Assembly: GCA_964242735.1 (NCBI GenBank)
Contig: CAXTAK010000001.1
Span: 62,001-126,000 of the forward strand
Direction: 5' to 3'
Length of the DNA: 64,000 nucleotides
Source: CADCUY01 sp964242735
GTDB lineage: Bacteria > Actinomycetota > Actinomycetes > Actinomycetales > Quadrisphaeraceae
Under the pieces are notes generated by a model that saw only the letters and a list, made by a program, of their open reading frames with translations, had not been told where the DNA came from and ran no database searches. Below, in pieces: positions 1 to 7,801 of the stretch. The translations under genes and the position numbers were made by a program. Positions within the stretch are counted from its first letter, which is position 1; every line of letters begins with the position of its first letter.

Positions 1-23
1 GTCGAGCCGGTCGGGTCGGCTGC

Positions 24-1904
24 TCATCGGTCGCTCCCCGCGAGTCGGGCGTCGCCTGCGTCGAGCCGGTCGCTGGGAGCAGCGCTGACGGTGCCGAGCA
101 GCTGGCGCGTGAGCGCCGCCACAGCGGCCGCGGAGCGCGCGGCCAGCAGCACGCTGTCGTGGCGCGAGTGGGGCACCAGTTCGTGCCGGGAGCCTGCGCC
201 GCCCCTCGACACCATCGCGTGGTGCAGCGCGAGCTGCTCGGGCGTGTCGGCGGTCTTGGCCGTCGTCAGCACCAGGGCGGGGACGTCCAGGCGCTCCAGC
301 TCGTCGACCGCGAAGGCGCGACGGAGGTCGCGCCACTCGCGCCGCGCCGTCGACCACGTGCCGGGATCGCGGAGCTGCGCGTCGATGAGTCCGCGCACCT
401 CCCCCGGCGCCGCCCGCAACCACGCCGGGGTGTCCGCCAGGAACCCGAAGCCGGCCCGCATCCACCGGGCGTTCGCGGTCATCGCCCGGTCCAGGGCGTC
501 GATGCCCTCCTGGGCGCTCGCGTCACGCTCCTTCAGCTCGTCGGGGTGGCTGGAGTCGACCATCACGACGGCGAGGACCCGGTCGCCGAGCCGGGCCGCC
601 GCGCGCCATGCGAGGTAGCCCCCCAGGGAGTGGCCCATCAGCACCAGGGGTCGTCCGCCCGACTGCCCGAGGGCCAGCGCCACGAGGTCGTCGACCGCGG
701 CGTCGAGGGGGCGGTCGTCGCGGGCGGCGCGGCTCCCGCCGTACCCGGCGCGATGGTAGGTGACCACCGGGTGGTCCGCCTGGAGGTCGCGAGCGACCCA
801 CTCCCAGTGCTCGGCGCTCGAGGCGAGGCCGCTGGAGCAGACGATGAGGGGGGCGAGGTCACCGCCGGTGGCCTTGTCCGGGTCGGTGCGGTGGTAGCGC
901 AGCACGTGCCCGGTCGCCATCGTCGCCGTCCGGTCGCCCGCCCGTCCACGCAGCACCAGGCGACGCCGCCGCGCGTTGGCGAGGGCGGCCGTCACGAGCC
1001 CGACCAGCCCGACCAGGCCGATGACGGCGGGCATGGTGTCGTCCCGGCGCCCTGTCCGCAGGGTCGCCGTCAGCTCGCGCGGGACCGCGGCGTAGAGCAC
1101 GGAGGGGTGCATCGCGACGAACGCGGGCAGGAACCGGTTCAGGCCCATGAGCCGGGCGTTGGCCAGGTGGAAGGCGGCGGCGGAGGCGACGAAGACGGGC
1201 GCGAGGGAGCGGGTGCGACCGACGAGGACCACCGGGAAGAGGCACTCGAGCGCGAGGACCGCGCCGCCGAGGGCGTGGCCGGCCACCGGGTGGCGCTTGA
1301 GCAGCCTGTACGCCCTCTCGTCGCCGTAGGTCTGCGTCCGCAGGATGCCCGGGAGCGCCGTGCCGCTCCGCCAGCCCGGGCCCGCCAGCTTGGTCCAGCC
1401 CGAGACCCCGTAGTTGAAGCTGCTCTGGGCCGCCAGGTACCACAGGCAGGCGTCGACGAGCCGGGTGCGGCCCCCACCGGCGCGGGCGATGGTCACGACC
1501 ACCTGGACGAGGAAGGAGGCGTGGTCCGAGCCGTCGGCGCCGATCTGGTGGTGCGGGTGCTGCACCAGCTGCGAGCCGGCGAGCCCGGCGCTGGCGGCCA
1601 CCCGCGCCGCCCGGGGCAGCGGCAGGAGCAGGGACGTGGCGGCGACCGTGCGCAGCACGTGGACGGTGCGCACGACCCGTGGGCTGCCGGAGCGTTCCAG
1701 GAACCAGCGCACCCGCGGAGGGGACGCCGCGAACCTGGAGCGCAGCAGCTCGGGGTCGTTGACCCCACCGGGCAGGCGGTTGTCGGCGTCGATGAGGTGC
1801 TCGACGCTCGAGACCAGCTGCGCGACCGCCCCGAGCACCTCCGTGATCCGCAGGGTGGTGTCGCGGTCGGCTGACCGCGCGCGCCCCGTCCAGCCGTGTG
1901 ACAT
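24..1904 (-). CDS. HTTM-type membrane domain fused to alpha/beta hydrolase
   Basis: The 626-residue protein has two parts. Residues about 50-320 contain several hydrophobic segments and the pattern YLAAQSSFNYGVSGWTKL followed by GPGWRSG, which resembles the HTTM/vitamin-K-dependent-carboxylase-like family (SdpB is a known member). From about residue 345 there is an alpha/beta hydrolase with nucleophile elbow GHSLGG and a late His in HSRHDS. I start at ATG 1904 because GGAGG lies 6 nt upstream; an earlier in-frame codon at 1970 has no such site. It is the last gene after the two cysteine peptides on the same strand, with a strong hairpin in between. By analogy to SdpB it may mature or handle the peptides at the membrane; that role is inference. 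Confidence 0.75.
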   Translation of the reverse strand: MSHGWTGRARSADRDTTLRITEVLGAVAQLVSSVEHLIDADNRLPGGVNDPELLRSRFAASPPRVRWFLERSGSPRVVRTVHVLRTVAATSLLLPLPRAARVAASAGLAGSQLVQHPHHQIGADGSDHASFLVQVVVTIARAGGGRTRLVDACLWYLAAQSSFNYGVSGWTKLAGPGWRSGTALPGILRTQTYGDERAYRLLKRHPVAGHALGGAVLALECLFPVVLVGRTRSLAPVFVASAAAFHLANARLMGLNRFLPAFVAMHPSVLYAAVPRELTATLRTGRRDDTMPAVIGLVGLVGLVTAALANARRRRLVLRGRAGDRTATMATGHVLRYHRTDPDKATGGDLAPLIVCSSGLASSAEHWEWVARDLQADHPVVTYHRAGYGGSRAARDDRPLDAAVDDLVALALGQSGGRPLVLMGHSLGGYLAWRAAARLGDRVLAVVMVDSSHPDELKERDASAQEGIDALDRAMTANARWMRAGFGFLADTPAWLRAAPGEVRGLIDAQLRDPGTWSTARREWRDLRRAFAVDELERLDVPALVLTTAKTADTPEQLALHHAMVSRGGAGSRHELVPHSRHDSVLLAARSAAAVAALTRQLLGTVSAAPSDRLDAGDARLAGSDR

Positions 1905-1937
1905 CTCGAACCTCCGGTCGTAGGGGGGTGGCGTCGT

Positions 1938-1980
1938 CCGCGGCGCTGTGCCCGCCGGGTGCGGGGGCACAGCGCCGCGG
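1938..1980 (-). terminator. 16-bp perfect hairpin between peptide gene and HTTM gene
   Basis: Perfect 16-bp inverted repeat (arms 1938-1953 and 1965-1980, 11-nt loop) directly after the peptide gene that stops at 1991. There is no T-tract, which is common for actinobacterial terminators. It may lower expression of the downstream HTTM/hydrolase relative to the peptides. Confidence 0.7.
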
Positions 1981-1990
1981 CCGTGGTCGC

Positions 1991-2215
1991 TCAGAAGCCC
2001 TCGGCGGGCTTCAGGCTCTCGGCGAGCGCGCCGTCCGGCGGGCAGGAGATCTCGTCGCAGTTCTCCGCCGCCATGTCACCGGTCATCAGGATCGGGAGGC
2101 TGCCGCAGGTCATCACCGGGTGGGTCGGCCGGCCCAGGTACCGGCTGGTGGTCAGGTCGGTCGCCGCCTCGCTGAGCGGGCTGTTGTGGTTGAGGGCGCG
2201 GAGCAGGGTCAACAT
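1991..2215 (-). CDS. Small cysteine-containing peptide, copy 1
   Basis: 74-residue peptide starting at ATG 2215 with GGAGG 6 nt upstream. It has no predicted membrane segment or classical signal peptide. It is a paralogue of the next gene: both begin M-(L/I)-TLLR and NSPLSE, both have MTCG in the middle, and both end in an identical segment of 22 residues beginning CDEISCPPDG. Three cysteines are conserved between the copies. The family is not one I recognise. Context (HTTM protein, ABC exporter with a C39-type fold, short acidic peptides, BTAD regulators) suggests a ribosomally made secreted or modified peptide, with the variable middle and conserved tail as possible functional modules. Confidence 0.65.
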   Translation of the reverse strand: MLTLLRALNHNSPLSEAATDLTTSRYLGRPTHPVMTCGSLPILMTGDMAAENCDEISCPPDGALAESLKPAEGF

Positions 2216-2257
2216 CGGTGTCCTCCAGGTCGTGGGGTCGGTTGCCGGGGTGCTCGG

Positions 2258-2503
2258 TCAGAAGCCCTCGGCGGGCTTCAGGCTCTCGGCGAGCGCGCCG
2301 TCCGGCGGGCAGGAGATCTCGTCGCAGTTGTCTGCCGCCATGTCCGCGGTGGCGGCGGTGACCTCACCGGTGGTGATGATCGCGATCCCGCAGGTCATGG
2401 GCAGGGCCTTCGACGTGCTGAGGTGGCGGGCGCCCGACAGGGCGGCCGTCGCCGTCTCGCTGAGCGGGCTGTTCCCGTTGATGGTGCGCAGCAGGGTGAT
2501 CAC
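2258..2503 (-). CDS. Small cysteine-containing peptide, copy 2
   Basis: 81-residue paralogue of the peptide at 1991-2215, starting at GTG 2503 with GGAGG just upstream. It differs mainly by an insertion of about 10 residues after the MTCG motif. The 3' 87 nt (2258-2344) match 1991-2077 with two differences, including 72 identical bases with no synonymous change. This points to recent duplication or gene conversion. It is the first gene of a likely unit (this peptide, copy 1, then the HTTM/hydrolase), with a 42-nt gap before copy 1. A pair of direct repeats lies 70 bp upstream of the start. Function unknown. Confidence 0.65.
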   Translation of the reverse strand: MITLLRTINGNSPLSETATAALSGARHLSTSKALPMTCGIAIITTGEVTAATADMAADNCDEISCPPDGALAESLKPAEGF

Positions 2504-2572
2504 AGGGGGCCTCCGGTAGGTAGGTATTCGACGTCACCCCGGTCGGGGCCCGTCAAGCGTCTCGAGCGGTCC

Positions 2573-2600
2573 TAACGGGAGCGGTGGGGGCCGTAACGCC
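2573..2600. promoter_or_regulatory. TAACG direct-repeat pair upstream of cysteine peptide operon
   Basis: TAACGGG at 2573 and TAACGCC at 2594, 21 bp apart, begin 70 bp upstream of the GTG at 2503. Similar pairs precede the peptide genes at 2948, 7410 and 10719. They are a candidate operator for the BTAD regulators of this cluster (inference). Confidence 0.5.
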
Positions 2601-2727
2601 GGTGACCGGCGCCTCCTGCGCGCCGGGGCAGGCGCTCGCGGTGGGAGCGCCCGGGTCGGTTCGGACGGCGACGGGCACGGGCGCGCTCAGCCACCCCGCG
2701 TGCGCTGCCGGCCGGCCGCGGTGCGCG

Positions 2728-2774
2728 CAGCACGACGGAGCCGCCGGGTGGTCCCCGGCGGCTCCGTCGTGCTG
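2728..2774 (-). terminator. 21-bp perfect hairpin downstream of acidic peptide gene
   Basis: Arms 2728-2748 and 2754-2774 are perfectly complementary over 21 bp with a 5-nt loop. The hairpin starts about 20 nt after the stop codon of the small gene at 2793-2948 and separates it from the next transcription unit on the same strand. Confidence 0.8.
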
Positions 2775-2792
2775 TGGTGCAGGCGGCCTCGG

Positions 2793-2948
2793 TCAGACGC
2801 TGGGCAGGGTGCCGGCGGCCGTGTCCTCCAGTCCGCTCGACGCGGGCGGGGCGACCGCGACGTCGATGTTCGGCTTCCCGACGGGGGCGACGTCGACGAG
2901 CTCGACGATGTGGCTCGGGTCGAGGGGGGCGGGGCTCGCGATGGACAT
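2793..2948 (-). CDS. Short acidic Cys-free peptide B
   Basis: 51-codon peptide starting at ATG 2948 with AGGAG 6 nt upstream and ending at TGA 2793. It is rich in Ala, Pro, Asp and Val and has no Cys, signal peptide or membrane segment. A perfect 21-bp hairpin follows the stop. The upstream region carries the CAACG/TAACG repeat pair, and GCACCCAG (plus-strand reading) 49 bp from the start, exactly as in front of the peptide gene at 10719. I do not recognise the family. Size, spacing signals and neighbourhood suggest a secreted or regulatory peptide of the exporter cluster. Confidence 0.6.
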   Translation of the reverse strand: MSIASPAPLDPSHIVELVDVAPVGKPNIDVAVAPPASSGLEDTAAGTLPSV

Positions 2949-3413
2949 GGTCGGCTCCTTGCTCGGTGGTGGGACGACCCTCGGGCGACGGCCGCAGCAC
3001 CCAGGATCTGCACGCGCTGCAACGCGGGGAGCCAGCGCGCTAACGCCGGCGCTCCCTGCGGATGCCGCTCCGTGGCGTCATCCCGATCAGCCGTGGTGGT
3101 GATCCGGGTGGGTCGTCCGTGACGGCGAGCGCTGCACGGCGGGAGCGGCCTCCACCGGCGTCCCGGGCGCGGTGGCGCGGTGGCGGACCCTCCTGCGGAT
3201 GCTGGATGTCGTGGGCCTGGTCCGCGACCTAGCGTCTCGCCAGCACCGCAGGTGCTGGCAGACCCCGAGCACGACGAGCCGCACCACGGCGAACGGACCC
3301 CACGGCCCCGCCGCTGCCGCCTCGAGGTGGGCGGCTCGAGCCCGATGAACACCCCGGTGGTGGCACGCCGACCACCGCCGAGCTGCTCCGCCGACGTCTG
3401 GAGCCGGTCCCCC
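2949..3413. promoter_or_regulatory. Divergent intergenic region, peptide B / BTAD regulator 1
   Basis: 465 bp without a convincing gene. It holds CAACGCG at 3020 and TAACGCC at 3041 (21 bp apart, 72 bp from the peptide start at 2948) and GCACCCAG at 2997-3004. The distal part must include the promoter of the regulator pair starting at 3414; I see no clear -35/-10 there. An in-frame ATG at 3343 could extend the regulator, but the GGAG 9-10 nt before 3414 favours the shorter form. Confidence 0.5.
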
Positions 3414-4727
3414 ATGCAGATCTCCCTCCTCGGAGCCCTCCGGCTGACAGCTGGTGGCACCGACGTCGAGGTACCGGGCGCCACCAGGCGCGCCGCCCTC
3501 GCCTTCCTCGCGCTCCACGCCGACGAGCCCGTCCGCGCCAGCCGGATGGTCGCCGCGCTGTGGGGGGACGAGCCTCCGGTGAACGCCCGGTGCGCTGCCC
3601 GGGGCATCGTGGGCGATCTGCAGGCGCTGCTCGTGGCGGACCCCGGCTCCCAGTGCCGGGTGGTCGTCTCCGAGTCGTCCTACGAGCTCCGCACGTCGCA
3701 CGTGGCCCTCGACCTCCAGCTCTTCCGCCAGCTCCGCGAGGAGGGCCGGAGCTGCCTGGAGGCGGGAGACGTCGAAGGGGCGCGGCGCCTCCTCCAGCAG
3801 GCCCTGGAGCTCTGGCGCGGGCAGCCGCTGGTCGACCTCGTCTGCGCCGGTGGCTGGCCGGAGCTGGCGGAGCTCCGCGAGGAGCGCCTGGCCCTGCTCG
3901 AGGACTGGGTGGACGTGGTCCTGAGGCTGGGGGGCGCCCACCAGGTGATCGAGCAGCTGAGGGCCCTGGTCGCCGCCGAGCCGCTGCGCGAGCGCCTCTC
4001 CGCGCTGCTGATGCGGGCGCTGGCTGCGGCGGGGCGGGTCGAGGACGCGCTGGTCGTGCACCGGGAGGTGGCCGTCGCCCTCGCGGACGAGTGGGGCATC
4101 GACCCGGGCAGGGACCTGCGCGAGGTGCGCGACGCCCTCGCGGCCTCTGACGCCACCGGCGCCTGCAGGGGCCAGCGGGTCCCCTCCTCCGAGGACACGC
4201 CGACCAGCACCCTCCTGTTCGCCCTGGGTGGACAGCTCAGCAGCGCCGCCGACCCCGAGCGGCTGGCCGCAGTGCTGGACGCCCTCGGCCACGAGATCGG
4301 GCGGCAGGTGAGGGAGAGCGGCGGGCGGGTCATCCCCCTGCAGGGGCCCGCGGTGCTCGCGGTGTTCGAGGCGGCGAACCACGCGGAGCGCGCCGTGCGG
4401 GTGGCGCTCGCGGTCCGCGACACCTTCGACACGGCGGTGCCCGGGTGCACGGCCGCGTCCTTCGGGCTGTGCGCCGCGGTCGCCAGCGGAGAGGTCCGCG
4501 GGAGCACCGCGGGCGGCGGTGCGGCCGGTCCGGTCCTGACCGGCCCGGCCGTCGACGGCTGCCACCGCATGATCGGGTCGGGGCGGGCCGGGATGGTCCT
4601 CGTCGACGGGGCGGCGTGCCAGGCGACCAGCACGGTGATCGCCTACCGGCCGTGGTCGTCGTCGCTGTGCCACGAGGCGATCGCCGTCGGTCCGCACAGG
4701 CGACGGACCAGATCGCTCGCTGCGTGA
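3414..4727 (+). CDS. BTAD-family (SARP-like) regulator with degenerate cyclase domain
   Basis: 437 residues. Residues 1-90 form an OmpR-type winged helix (ISLLGALRLTAGG start, as in SARP proteins). Residues about 95-240 are a bacterial transcriptional activation domain (ALELWRGQPL and ALLMRALAAAGR motifs). The C-terminal 180 residues resemble a class III nucleotide-cyclase fold, but the metal-binding positions are lost: FALGG replaces the usual FADxxG, and IPLQGPAVLAVF replaces FLGDGVLAVF. It probably activates the small-peptide promoters around it. Its stop codon overlaps the start of the next regulator (GTGA), so the two are translationally coupled. Confidence 0.8.
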   Translation: MQISLLGALRLTAGGTDVEVPGATRRAALAFLALHADEPVRASRMVAALWGDEPPVNARCAARGIVGDLQALLVADPGSQCRVVVSESSYELRTSHVALDLQLFRQLREEGRSCLEAGDVEGARRLLQQALELWRGQPLVDLVCAGGWPELAELREERLALLEDWVDVVLRLGGAHQVIEQLRALVAAEPLRERLSALLMRALAAAGRVEDALVVHREVAVALADEWGIDPGRDLREVRDALAASDATGACRGQRVPSSEDTPTSTLLFALGGQLSSAADPERLAAVLDALGHEIGRQVRESGGRVIPLQGPAVLAVFEAANHAERAVRVALAVRDTFDTAVPGCTAASFGLCAAVASGEVRGSTAGGGAAGPVLTGPAVDGCHRMIGSGRAGMVLVDGAACQATSTVIAYRPWSSSLCHEAIAVGPHRRRTRSLAA

Positions 4728-7201
4728 GCGCAGCCGTCGAGTTCCGCGTGCTGGGGCCCCTGGAGCTGTGGGTCGGGCACGAGCGGGTGCACGTGGCCGC
4801 GGCCAAGCAGCGCGCCGTCCTCGCGGTGCTCGTGCTCCACGCGAACGTCCCGGTGGCCCTGCGCAGCCTCCTCCAGCAGGTGTGGGAGGTCGAGCCACCG
4901 CCGACGGCGAAGGCCGTGGTCCGCAACCACGTCTCGGCGCTGCGCAAGCTGCTGCACGACGCACCGGGCACCACCGTGGACACCGTCGAGCAGGGCTACG
5001 TGCTGCGCACGCCTCCCTCCACGATCGACGGCGAGGTGTTCCGCGACCTGGGGCAGCGCGGCCGGCGCGAGCTGGCCGCGGGCGACGGGCACGCGGCGGC
5101 CGCCCTGCTGGACCGGGCGCTGGCCCTGTGGCGGGGGCCGGTGCTGGCGGACCTGGTCGACGCCGGGACCGCGTGGCCCGAGATCGCGGAGCTGGAGGAG
5201 CTGCGACTGCAGGTCGTCGAGGACCGCAACGACGTCGACCTCGCGCTGGGCGACCACCGGAGGCTCGTGCCGAGGCTCGAGCGGCAGGTCCGGGAGCACC
5301 CTGGCCGCGAGACCCTCTACCGGCAGCAGATGACCGCCCTGTACGGCGACGGTCAGCAGGCGCGCGCGCTCGCGGCCTACGAGGACGGGCGGGCCCACCT
5401 GCGCGACCACGCGGGGCGTCGTCCCGGAGGGACCCTGCAGGAGCTGCACCAGGCGATCCTCGAGCAGCGCGAGGACCTCGACCGGGCGGTGGCCGCTCGC
5501 CGGGCCCCCCTGCCGGTCCCGGGGGTGGGAGCTGACAGCCCGCACCGCGCGCCGTCCACCAGCACGGCACGGGAGGGGCCCGCGGAGCTCCGCCGCGTCA
5601 CCGTCCTCCACCTCAGGATCGACCCGCAGGGGATCGACCCGCAGCGCTCAGGTGGCCGCGTGCCACCCGCCGCGGACCCTGAGGTCGAGGAGGTGATGTC
5701 CAGGGTGCTCGCCGAGGTCACGCGCTGTGGTGGCCGGGTCGAGCAGACGCTCGGCTCGACCGCCCTGGTGCTCTTCGGCGCCAGCAGGGCCCACGAGCAG
5801 GACGTCGAGCGGGCCGTGCTGGGGGCGCTGGCCGCACGCGACGTGGCCGGCCGGGGCGACGAGCAGGTGGCGGTGGCCGCGTCCGTCGCGGTCGGTGCCG
5901 TGCTCGTGCGACCCGCCCGCGCCGGTGGCCGCACCTCGGTCGTGGGCCGTGTCCTGGAGGAGTGCGCCCAGATGCTGAGGGCGACGCCGCCGGGCGTGGT
6001 CCGCGTGTCGGGGCTCGCCCACCTCGCCACGCACCGCAGCATCCGCTACGTCCGGGCCGAGGGGTCGACGTGGTTCGCCGTCCCGCCCTCGGGGGACCAC
6101 CGCCTCGAGGTCACCGACCGTCCCGGCCGCTTCGTGGGTCGTGACGTCGAGCTCCGCCACCTGTCCTCGTGGCTCCGTGCGGTCGCTGAGCAGCGGCACG
6201 CCCGCCTGCTCACCGTGGTCGGGCCGGCGGGCATCGGCAAGTCGCGGTTGGTCCGTGAGGCGCTGCGCCGCCACGAGCTGGCGGGCGGGGGACTCGTGCA
6301 GCACTGGCTGCGCCCGCCTGCGCTCCAGGAGCGGACCCCCCTGACCCTGTGGGAGCACGGCGACGGCGGTGGCGCCGCCTGCGGCTCCTCGCCCGTGCTG
6401 GAGGAGCTGCGCGTGCTGGCCGAGTCGATGGGCGGCGGCGGCGTCGGTGGGGCGGTCGACGCGGCACCGACGCGACCCGGCGCCGTGGGGGGGCTGACCG
6501 CCGACGGTCCGCTCGTCGTGGTCTTCGAGGACCTCCACCGCGGCGACGAGGCCCTCCTCGACCTCGTCGGTGCGCTGGCCACCGTCCTCGGCCCCGTCCC
6601 GCTGCTGGTCGTGGCCCTGGGCAGGCCCGAGCTGCACGCGCGCCGCCCGGCCTGGGGCGGTGGTCAGCGCGACGCGCTCACCGTGACGCTGGGTCCGCTC
6701 AGCGCCTCCGACAGCGAGGCGCTCCTCTCCACCCTCGTCCCCGACCGCCTCGACGGCCTGCGAGCCGAGCTCGACGTCCTCGTCGGCGGCAACCCGCGGT
6801 TCGCGGTCGAGTACGCCCGGCTGCTCGACGACCTCGACCACGGCCTGGTCGGGCGGACCGGTGCCGCAGGCCCCGCCGCCGTTCCCGTGCCCGCCGCTGT
6901 CGCCGGCATCGTCTCCGCCGGCCTGGACGCCCTGGAGCCCGACCACAGGAGCATCCTGCTCGCTGCCGCAGTGCTCGCCGCGGAGTTCCGCGTCGACGAC
7001 GTCGCGGCGGTGAGCGGTGAGGACCGCGTCGCGGTCGCCGGACGCCTCGTCGACCTGGAGCGGAGGGACGTGCTGCACCGGACGGCCGGCGGGAGGGGCT
7101 GGGGCTTCACCCAGGTGCAGGTGCGCGACGCGGTCCTCCAGCGGATGCCGCGCGCCGTGCGCGTCGCGCTCCAGGACCGGGTCGCCCAGCTGGGCGGGTG
7201 A
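4724..7201 (+). CDS. BTAD/AfsR-type regulator with degenerate cyclase and AAA ATPase domains
   Basis: 825 residues, started at the GTG overlapping the previous stop (GTGA). Domain order: winged helix (residues 1-95), BTAD (100-250), degenerate class III cyclase-like domain (about 290-440; VEQTLGSTALVLFG has Ser where the metal Asp is expected), then a STAND/AAA ATPase with Walker A GPAGIGKSR and Walker B-like VVVFEDLHRGDEALL. It lacks the long C-terminal repeat region common in larger AfsR/LAL-type regulators. With the upstream gene it makes a two-protein regulatory module between the peptide genes and the exporter. It ends just before a bidirectional hairpin. The signal sensed is unknown. 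Confidence 0.8.
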   Translation: MSAAVEFRVLGPLELWVGHERVHVAAAKQRAVLAVLVLHANVPVALRSLLQQVWEVEPPPTAKAVVRNHVSALRKLLHDAPGTTVDTVEQGYVLRTPPSTIDGEVFRDLGQRGRRELAAGDGHAAAALLDRALALWRGPVLADLVDAGTAWPEIAELEELRLQVVEDRNDVDLALGDHRRLVPRLERQVREHPGRETLYRQQMTALYGDGQQARALAAYEDGRAHLRDHAGRRPGGTLQELHQAILEQREDLDRAVAARRAPLPVPGVGADSPHRAPSTSTAREGPAELRRVTVLHLRIDPQGIDPQRSGGRVPPAADPEVEEVMSRVLAEVTRCGGRVEQTLGSTALVLFGASRAHEQDVERAVLGALAARDVAGRGDEQVAVAASVAVGAVLVRPARAGGRTSVVGRVLEECAQMLRATPPGVVRVSGLAHLATHRSIRYVRAEGSTWFAVPPSGDHRLEVTDRPGRFVGRDVELRHLSSWLRAVAEQRHARLLTVVGPAGIGKSRLVREALRRHELAGGGLVQHWLRPPALQERTPLTLWEHGDGGGAACGSSPVLEELRVLAESMGGGGVGGAVDAAPTRPGAVGGLTADGPLVVVFEDLHRGDEALLDLVGALATVLGPVPLLVVALGRPELHARRPAWGGGQRDALTVTLGPLSASDSEALLSTLVPDRLDGLRAELDVLVGGNPRFAVEYARLLDDLDHGLVGRTGAAGPAAVPVPAAVAGIVSAGLDALEPDHRSILLAAAVLAAEFRVDDVAAVSGEDRVAVAGRLVDLERRDVLHRTAGGRGWGFTQVQVRDAVLQRMPRAVRVALQDRVAQLGG

Positions 7202-7235
7202 CGCGGCGGACGACGTCGTGGTGGCAGACGTGGAC

Positions 7236-7264
7236 GAGCCCGGCGGGATGGTCCCACCGGGCTC
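7236..7264. terminator. Bidirectional terminator between regulator and peptide C
   Basis: GAGCCCGG-type inverted repeat with 13-bp arms, one mismatch and a 3-nt loop. It lies between the convergent ends of the BTAD/AAA regulator (7201) and the peptide gene (7279). Confidence 0.7.
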
Positions 7265-7278
7265 GCCCACCGCACTCG

Positions 7279-7410
7279 TCAGTCGCTGACCGTGAGCCCC
7301 GTGAACTTGTCCACGAGGTGGTCGACGGGGTCCGTCAGCGACGGTGCGTCAGGCAGGTCGGTCTGCTGGTCGACGGTGTCCTGGACGATGCTGTCCGGCT
7401 GGTTGCTCAT
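7279..7410 (-). CDS. Short acidic Cys-free peptide C
   Basis: 43-residue peptide starting at ATG 7410 with GGAGAGG about 7 nt upstream and stopping at TGA 7279. It is Asp-rich (QPDSIVQDTVDQQTD near the N-terminus, ending TGLTVSD), with no Cys, signal peptide or membrane segment. It follows the exporter gene on the same strand but has its own upstream control region with TAATGCG repeats and a good -35/-10 pair. It resembles the peptides at 2948 and 10719 in size and acidity but not clearly in sequence. Function unknown; probably a substrate or signal peptide of the exporter cluster. Confidence 0.6.
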   Translation of the reverse strand: MSNQPDSIVQDTVDQQTDLPDAPSLTDPVDHLVDKFTGLTVSD

Positions 7411-7801
7411 GGTGGGGCCTCTCCGAGTCGTTGACGTGGTGCCTGGGTGTTGGAACCGTCCGACAATGCGGGTCGTGAAAGCATCCGTTGGAGCCTGGAC
7501 CGCGTTGGTGGAACTGTCAGGTGATGGGGTGGTGCGCTTCTCGCCGCTTTCTGCCGGTGCGTGCCGTGCACGGATGACTGTAGATTTGCTCCTGCCTCCG
7601 GTCAACCACCGGGATAATGCGGGAAGAGTTCGTCGATAATGCGGCGCGACCCGGACGAGCCCCGCCGCGTCATCTCCGCTGCGGGGCTCATCGGGCACCT
7701 CGGGCACCGCTGCGGGACGCCAGCCGCGGTTCTCCGGCCGACGGTCGGAGGTGGTGCTGGCGGCAGCGCCCGACCCGCCTCCCGGCGTCGGCCCCCGGGG
7801 A
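7411..7801. promoter_or_regulatory. Peptide C control region with TAATGCG repeats and promoter
   Basis: 391 bp without a gene. TAATGCG occurs at 7615 and 7637 (22 bp apart, the 11-bp-periodic arrangement typical of SARP sites; the middle heptamer is GAGTTCG). Downstream on the minus strand are TTGACC (7605-7600) and TACAGT (7582-7577), separated by 17 bp, a good housekeeping-type promoter. A further CAATGCG lies at 7464. The predicted transcript would have a leader of about 160 nt before the ATG at 7410. Confidence 0.5.
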
